10,206 nucleotides of DNA, taken from Bacillota bacterium (GTDB lineage Bacteria; Bacillota; Clostridia; Lachnospirales; Lachnospiraceae). A program made the translations under genes and the position numbers. The notes under the pieces are model-generated. The model was not told the DNA's origin. It made no database searches and saw only the letters and a program-made list of their open reading frames with translations. Within the stretch, counting starts at the first letter, position 1; each line of letters starts with the position of its first letter. Below are positions 6,198 through 10,206 of this stretch, piece by piece. The stretch covers positions 1 to 10,206 of the forward strand of contig JAEWPN010000121.1 in the NCBI GenBank assembly GCA_023399455.1, in the 5' to 3' direction.

Positions 6198-9100
6198 ATG
6201 AGACGAGGTATAAAGAAACGCATTTTATTGTGGGAATGTGTTGCCTTAATGTTTGGTTCATGGATATTCACACCAAGTATATCAAATGCGGAAGAGAACT
6301 TGCAGGAAGCAGCAGCGGCAGCAGTAACCGAACAGACACCTTTGCAGGAGATTGCGGAGCGCCTGCATATTTACAGTAATGAGATCCAATTTGATCCAAC
6401 CAAAGACTGGGACGATCATGGAGAATTTAATATTGGATTGACCACTAGTGCGCCTTTACACGTTGGTGCACGTGTAACAATGGATATTTTACTTCCCAAA
6501 GATGTTTCCTATAACGGAATTATAAAATTACAGGGAGTAGTAAGAATTGGTTCTGGCTGGACATGGGTAGCGGCGCCTTCCATACCGGAACTTCAGGAGT
6601 CGGATTTTGTGGTAATATCGGATGAATATAAAAAAGCAGCCGTTGTTTTTGAATTTGGAGAGGATGTCGCGGACGAACTAACGGAGGACAACCTTTCCCA
6701 ATTTACATTAAAGCTTGCAGGTTACCTTTGCGATTATCAAGGAAATATCTATGTTGAAAATATCAAACTTTTTGATGGATCAGGCGAAGAACTGGAAGAA
6801 CCGGAACTTCCGCCTACGGATGATTCCATAATGGATGATTTTGAAAGTGGTAATATATCAAACTGGAAAGACGGCGGAGGATGGCAATATGAGAATGGAG
6901 TTACCATATCTGCGGCGAATTTTAATTCCAGCACGATGTTAAAGATTGATTTAAACTATACAGGGATGGGCGATTATAGCTGGAGCGAAGCAAAACTGGA
7001 CAGATGGTTAGATCCGGCACATGTCGTAAGCGGATATAATTGCTTCAAAATGGATTTTTACTATCCGGAAGGATATACGGGTAATTCCATTAAAATTTTT
7101 GCAAAGGACAATAGTGATCCATATAAAGAAATTATCAATAAAGAAGCGGTGATTGAGGAAGTTGGAACTGCTCCTGACGGATATAAAAAGGCAACGGTAT
7201 CTGTCAGCTTTAAGCCGTCAGAAACTCCGATGCAGGCAATGGCCATCGGGTTTGTAGGGAAGAATAGCACTTTTGAGGGAAGCGTTTATATTGATAATCT
7301 GACTTTATTACAAGTGAACACTTCTGGTGAATATGTGAAGATAACATCAATAGCCGGGGAAGGAACAAATGCAAATATTTCCAATCTTCCGTCGCAAGTA
7401 AAGCTGACCGACAAGAATGCAAATGATTCTGCAAGGGCACTTTATTCGTATTTAAAAGCACTGAGCAGCAATCATCAAGTATTATTCGGGCATCAGAACG
7501 ATTACAATAAAAAGGTTAACGGGAGTGCTCAAAAAGGAGATGTATTTGATATTACGGACAGCTTAAGCGGTATGTATGGAATTGATACCCTTTCCTTGAC
7601 CGGTACAGAGCTTGGAATTACCGATGCGGGAGAGGCACTTAATACTTCCGTAAACAATAGCATCGCAGCGGCAAACGATGGGGCAATTATTACGTTGTCC
7701 GCCCATATGCCGAATTTTACCAATGCTAAAATTACAAAGAATGCTGATGGAAGCTTTAATTTTACATCCTGTGATTTTTCCGAGTCTAAGGATTTATCAA
7801 ATAACAGCGGAGAGTTGATTCTTCCGGGTGGTGAATATAATCCGCAATTTAATGCGTATCTGGATATTATTGCGGTATATGCCGGAAGGCTTCAAGAGAA
7901 TGGAATTCCGGTAATTTTCCGCCCGTTCCATGAGTGTGATGGCAGCTGGTTCTGGTGGGGAGCAAACACAAGCACCGAAACATATAAGAGTATCTTCCGC
8001 TATACGGTGGAATATCTTCAGGCAAAAGGAGTACATAACATGCTTTATGTTTATTCTCCAAACGGGCCTGTTTCGGATTCCAGTAAATATCTGGAAAGAT
8101 ATCCGGGCGACGAATATGTGGACATCCTGGCATTTGATTATTATGATGATTACACATCTTATCCGGCAACGGCCGATGGAAGCTTTTTTGCTAATTTGGA
8201 AAACTCATGTAAGACAGTTGCGGGTATTGCGGATACTAAAGGAAAAGTGGCGGCAATTTCAGAGACTGGTGCAAGGGTAATGAAAAAAGACGGATCTGAC
8301 AACGAAGGGTTACTTGTATCAGGGAATCCGATAACAAAAGAAAAAACAGACGTTAACTGGTATCAGAAAATATGTGATATTGCAGATGCTAATGGGATGC
8401 CGTATTACCTTGTTTGGGCGAACTTTGGAGACACTAATTTCTATGTACCTTATAAACATAATGATACGTTAGGCCATGAGTTGATTAATGATTTTATCGA
8501 TTTTTATAATAGCTCCAATGCTATTTTTGCAAAGGGTGCCAACTTCTATGGAAAAGTAAGTGCAGCGACGGGTACTTCTTACGATAATGCTTATGGATAT
8601 ATGATTGCGCCGTTCGAAAGGGCGGTAATAAAATCTGGCATCCAGCTTCGTGCCAGCGTTACCAATGCAGGTGACGTTAGTTTTCTGATAGTTAACCCGG
8701 ATACAAAAAAGGAAGTATCGTTAAAAGCAGTCAGAACAGACCTTGAGATGATAAATGAATATGGCGCATTGCTTACGGTAGAACAGATGAATGCTCTTGG
8801 GAAAACCGATCAGGCAATCATTCGCCTCATGTCAGGGAATACAGAAATAGCAGCAATTGGTAATATAAGTCTTTTAAAGGATAAGGACACAGCAGCCGCC
8901 AATGTAATAGAAAACTTTGATTTCTATTTGGGCAGCAATGATTTACTGAAGAGTACATATGCGGGTAATTCTGCAGGTGGATGTTCGTCAGGTTTCACCC
9001 TGGATGCTGAGCACAAAGCGGGTGGCTCTTATGGCGGTGCTTTCCACTACTTGTTAAAGACAACAGGCAAAGAAGTGTGGACCGGACAAGTGAAGACCTT

Positions 9101-9887
9101 GGAAAATAGAGATTATTCGGCTTATAATGGAATTACCATGTGGGTAAAGCCGGATGGTTTTGGACAAAAACTTGTGGTACAAGTTGCAGATGAATCCGGT
9201 GAAGAATTCGAAATATTCTTAACAGACTTTGTAAAAGGAACAGATGCGAAGTATGTGACGATTCCATTTTCTTCTTTTAAAGGAAAAAAGAATGGAACCT
9301 TAAATACTTCTGCCATCACGAAATTTGCTGTCTGGTGTAATTCCATTGTTCCGGAAGGTCATACAGATACATGGGAAGTGGATTCGGTAATTTACCTTGA
9401 TGAAATACAAGCGATAAAATTAGACGATGAAAAATTAAACAATATAGATAAGAATGGTTTGATTATTACAGATAATTCTTTGGCACCTGCCAATCCGGGC
9501 AATAGCCAGGGTGGCAGCGGTAACGGTAGTGATTCCCAAACCTCATACAGTTCTAAGATAAAAGCTGCTGAGTCCGAACTGAAAACAGTGAACGATCCGG
9601 ATTACTATGCGTTTAATAAAAATAATATAGAATTAATCAAAAAAGCAGAACTAAGTTCCGTCCTTGTAATTAATACCAATTCATGGGTAAGCTTCCATAA
9701 ATCTGTTTATATGGCGATTTCGGCAAGATCGGATTTGACGGTAACGATTAATTACAGGTATCAGGGCAAATACTATACAGTGACTATCCCTGCGGGTGCT
9801 GATGTTATATCATTGGTAAATGAAGAAGGATTCTGCGGTTTCCGGAATCTGGATGCAGCATACGGCGGCAGCGAGGTAGTAAAATAG
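6198..9887 (+). CDS. Secreted multidomain GH26 beta-mannanase
   Basis: Predicted extracellular endo-beta-1,4-mannanase that cuts plant mannan or galactomannan. The ATG at 6198 is chosen for its GGAGGAGGAG site (6184-6193); an in-frame TTG at 6180 would overlap that site. The product has 1229 residues. A signal peptide probably ends at SNA-EE (residue 31). Two N-terminal beta-rich modules (about 47-197 and 212-374) look like carbohydrate-binding domains and are joined by an acidic, proline-containing linker. The GH26 domain spans about 412-775, with FRPFHE placing the acid/base at E579 and SETG placing the nucleophile at E689, plus a Trp-rich WFWWG segment. A beta-sandwich (about 776-895), a CBM11-like module (about 903-1072), a Gly/Ser/Asn-rich linker (about 1094-1117) and an unassigned C-terminal domain follow. 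No LPXTG motif or SLH repeat is present. The gene looks more AT-rich than murA and metK. It is transcribed alone, with a terminator at 9950. The GH26 call is firm; mannan as substrate is the usual case, and the CBM family numbers are tentative. Confidence 0.94.
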   Translation: MRRGIKKRILLWECVALMFGSWIFTPSISNAEENLQEAAAAAVTEQTPLQEIAERLHIYSNEIQFDPTKDWDDHGEFNIGLTTSAPLHVGARVTMDILLPKDVSYNGIIKLQGVVRIGSGWTWVAAPSIPELQESDFVVISDEYKKAAVVFEFGEDVADELTEDNLSQFTLKLAGYLCDYQGNIYVENIKLFDGSGEELEEPELPPTDDSIMDDFESGNISNWKDGGGWQYENGVTISAANFNSSTMLKIDLNYTGMGDYSWSEAKLDRWLDPAHVVSGYNCFKMDFYYPEGYTGNSIKIFAKDNSDPYKEIINKEAVIEEVGTAPDGYKKATVSVSFKPSETPMQAMAIGFVGKNSTFEGSVYIDNLTLLQVNTSGEYVKITSIAGEGTNANISNLPSQVKLTDKNANDSARALYSYLKALSSNHQVLFGHQNDYNKKVNGSAQKGDVFDITDSLSGMYGIDTLSLTGTELGITDAGEALNTSVNNSIAAANDGAIITLSAHMPNFTNAKITKNADGSFNFTSCDFSESKDLSNNSGELILPGGEYNPQFNAYLDIIAVYAGRLQENGIPVIFRPFHECDGSWFWWGANTSTETYKSIFRYTVEYLQAKGVHNMLYVYSPNGPVSDSSKYLERYPGDEYVDILAFDYYDDYTSYPATADGSFFANLENSCKTVAGIADTKGKVAAISETGARVMKKDGSDNEGLLVSGNPITKEKTDVNWYQKICDIADANGMPYYLVWANFGDTNFYVPYKHNDTLGHELINDFIDFYNSSNAIFAKGANFYGKVSAATGTSYDNAYGYMIAPFERAVIKSGIQLRASVTNAGDVSFLIVNPDTKKEVSLKAVRTDLEMINEYGALLTVEQMNALGKTDQAIIRLMSGNTEIAAIGNISLLKDKDTAAANVIENFDFYLGSNDLLKSTYAGNSAGGCSSGFTLDAEHKAGGSYGGAFHYLLKTTGKEVWTGQVKTLENRDYSAYNGITMWVKPDGFGQKLVVQVADESGEEFEIFLTDFVKGTDAKYVTIPFSSFKGKKNGTLNTSAITKFAVWCNSIVPEGHTDTWEVDSVIYLDEIQAIKLDDEKLNNIDKNGLIITDNSLAPANPGNSQGGSGNGSDSQTSYSSKIKAAESELKTVNDPDYYAFNKNNIELIKKAELSSVLVINTNSWVSFHKSVYMAISARSDLTVTINYRYQGKYYTVTIPAGADVISLVNEEGFCGFRNLDAAYGGSEVVK

Positions 9888-9949
9888 CAACAAGATAAAT
9901 AATAAGATCCTATTCAACAACAGGTTTGATAGCTATATATGTTAAAAAA

Positions 9950-9994
9950 TGTGTCGGTATGGAAACAGCAGCACTTCTATGCCGGCACATTTTT
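9950..9994 (+). terminator. Intrinsic terminator of the mannanase gene
   Basis: A 15-pair stem (9950-9964 with 9975-9989, including three G-U pairs) with a 10-nt loop is followed by TTTTT (9990-9994). It lies 62 bp after the stop codon at 9885-9887. Its left arm, TGTGTCGGTATGGAAAC, and its right-end GGCACATTT resemble the hairpin after metK. The stretch from here to the promoter at 10084 shows no gene or clear site. Confidence 0.85.
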
Positions 9995-10083
9995 CATCAA
10001 TAATAATAAGATATATAAAAAGAAAAAATTGCATCGCCACAGTTTGTACGGTGGAATTCGGCGGAAGGCGCACCTGCTAAAAG

Positions 10084-10112
10084 TTTACAGAAAAAAAGAA
10101 GTATGATATAAT
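10084..10112 (+). promoter_or_regulatory. Very strong sigma-A promoter facing the right edge, rRNA-type
   Basis: TTTACA (10084-10089) and a perfect TATAAT (10107-10112) are separated by 17 bp, with an extended -10 TGA at 10104-10106 and an A-rich spacer. Transcription would begin near 10119 and run out of the window. The strength and the leader that follows suggest a stable-RNA operon, probably 16S-23S-5S rRNA. No rRNA or tRNA sequence itself is visible here. Confidence 0.75.
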
Positions 10113-10127
10113 GCCACAAGTAATCAG

Positions 10128-10188
10128 TACCTTGAAAATTGAATAGACGATTGCATTCATTTCAGATACACAAAACCTGATGTGTATC
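10128..10188 (+). other. Possible rRNA operon leader (boxA-like element and hairpin)
   Basis: The stretch GTACCTTGAAAATTGAATAG (10128-10147) resembles the CTTTGAAAACT-type segment found in Firmicute rRNA leaders and 16S-23S spacers, where it relates to boxA antitermination. A hairpin follows: GATACACA (10165-10172) with TGTGTATC (10181-10188), 8-nt loop. It lacks a T-run, so it is not a terminator and might be part of pre-rRNA processing structure. The identification rests on remembered resemblance and position after a strong promoter; the downstream gene is outside the window. Confidence 0.4.
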
Positions 10189-10206
10189 GGTAGAATAATT
10201 TCCCAT

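Noticed and set aside
7930..8280. Plus-strand frame of 116 codons inside the mannanase catalytic domain
   Set aside because: It overlaps the GH26 active-site coding sequence in another frame and has no ribosome binding site.
10029..10057. Possible second upstream promoter TTGCAT-17-TGGAAT before the rRNA-type promoter
   Set aside because: The -10 box is a poor match and lacks an extended TG motif. Tandem promoters are common for rRNA, but this one is not supported.

Overview
The window looks like chromosomal DNA of a Gram-positive member of the Clostridia, most likely a Lachnospiraceae-type gut or rumen anaerobe. The grounds are strong purine-rich ribosome binding sites, sigma-A consensus promoters, a SAM-I (S-box) leader before metK, a LysM-G5-M23 cell-wall peptidase, and a large secreted GH26 mannanase whose C-terminal domain resembles a tail I recall from Lachnospiraceae secreted proteins. 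The assignment is inference from family knowledge; no search was run.

Layout. Positions 1-3089 carry two co-directional cell-envelope genes: a membrane-anchored M23 endopeptidase, then murA with its own extended -10 promoter and an 85-nt leader. A two-way intrinsic terminator (3116-3153) separates murA from a convergent minus-strand HD-GYP gene (3173-4249). The 404-bp gap 4250-4653 holds back-to-back promoters, one reading left into the HD-GYP gene and one reading right through a SAM riboswitch and its terminator into metK (4654-5874).

The 323-bp gap 5875-6197 is very AT-rich. It holds a long hairpin after metK, a promoter and an inverted repeat before the mannanase gene (6198-9887). The last 319 bp (9888-10206) contain no convincing gene. 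They hold the mannanase terminator, which is a sequence relative of the hairpin behind metK, then a very strong promoter and a leader resembling the upstream part of an rRNA operon that would lie beyond the right edge.

How the genes work together. murA makes the first committed peptidoglycan precursor and the M23 enzyme remodels the finished wall. HD-GYP is predicted to lower cyclic di-GMP, and its promoter is packed against that of metK, the SAM synthetase under SAM feedback. The mannanase is an independent polysaccharide-degradation unit placed between metK and the putative rRNA promoter. No mobile element, CRISPR array or defence system was seen. The more unusual signals are the paired hairpins around the mannanase gene, the symmetric divergent promoter, and the uncharacterised mannanase C-terminal domain.
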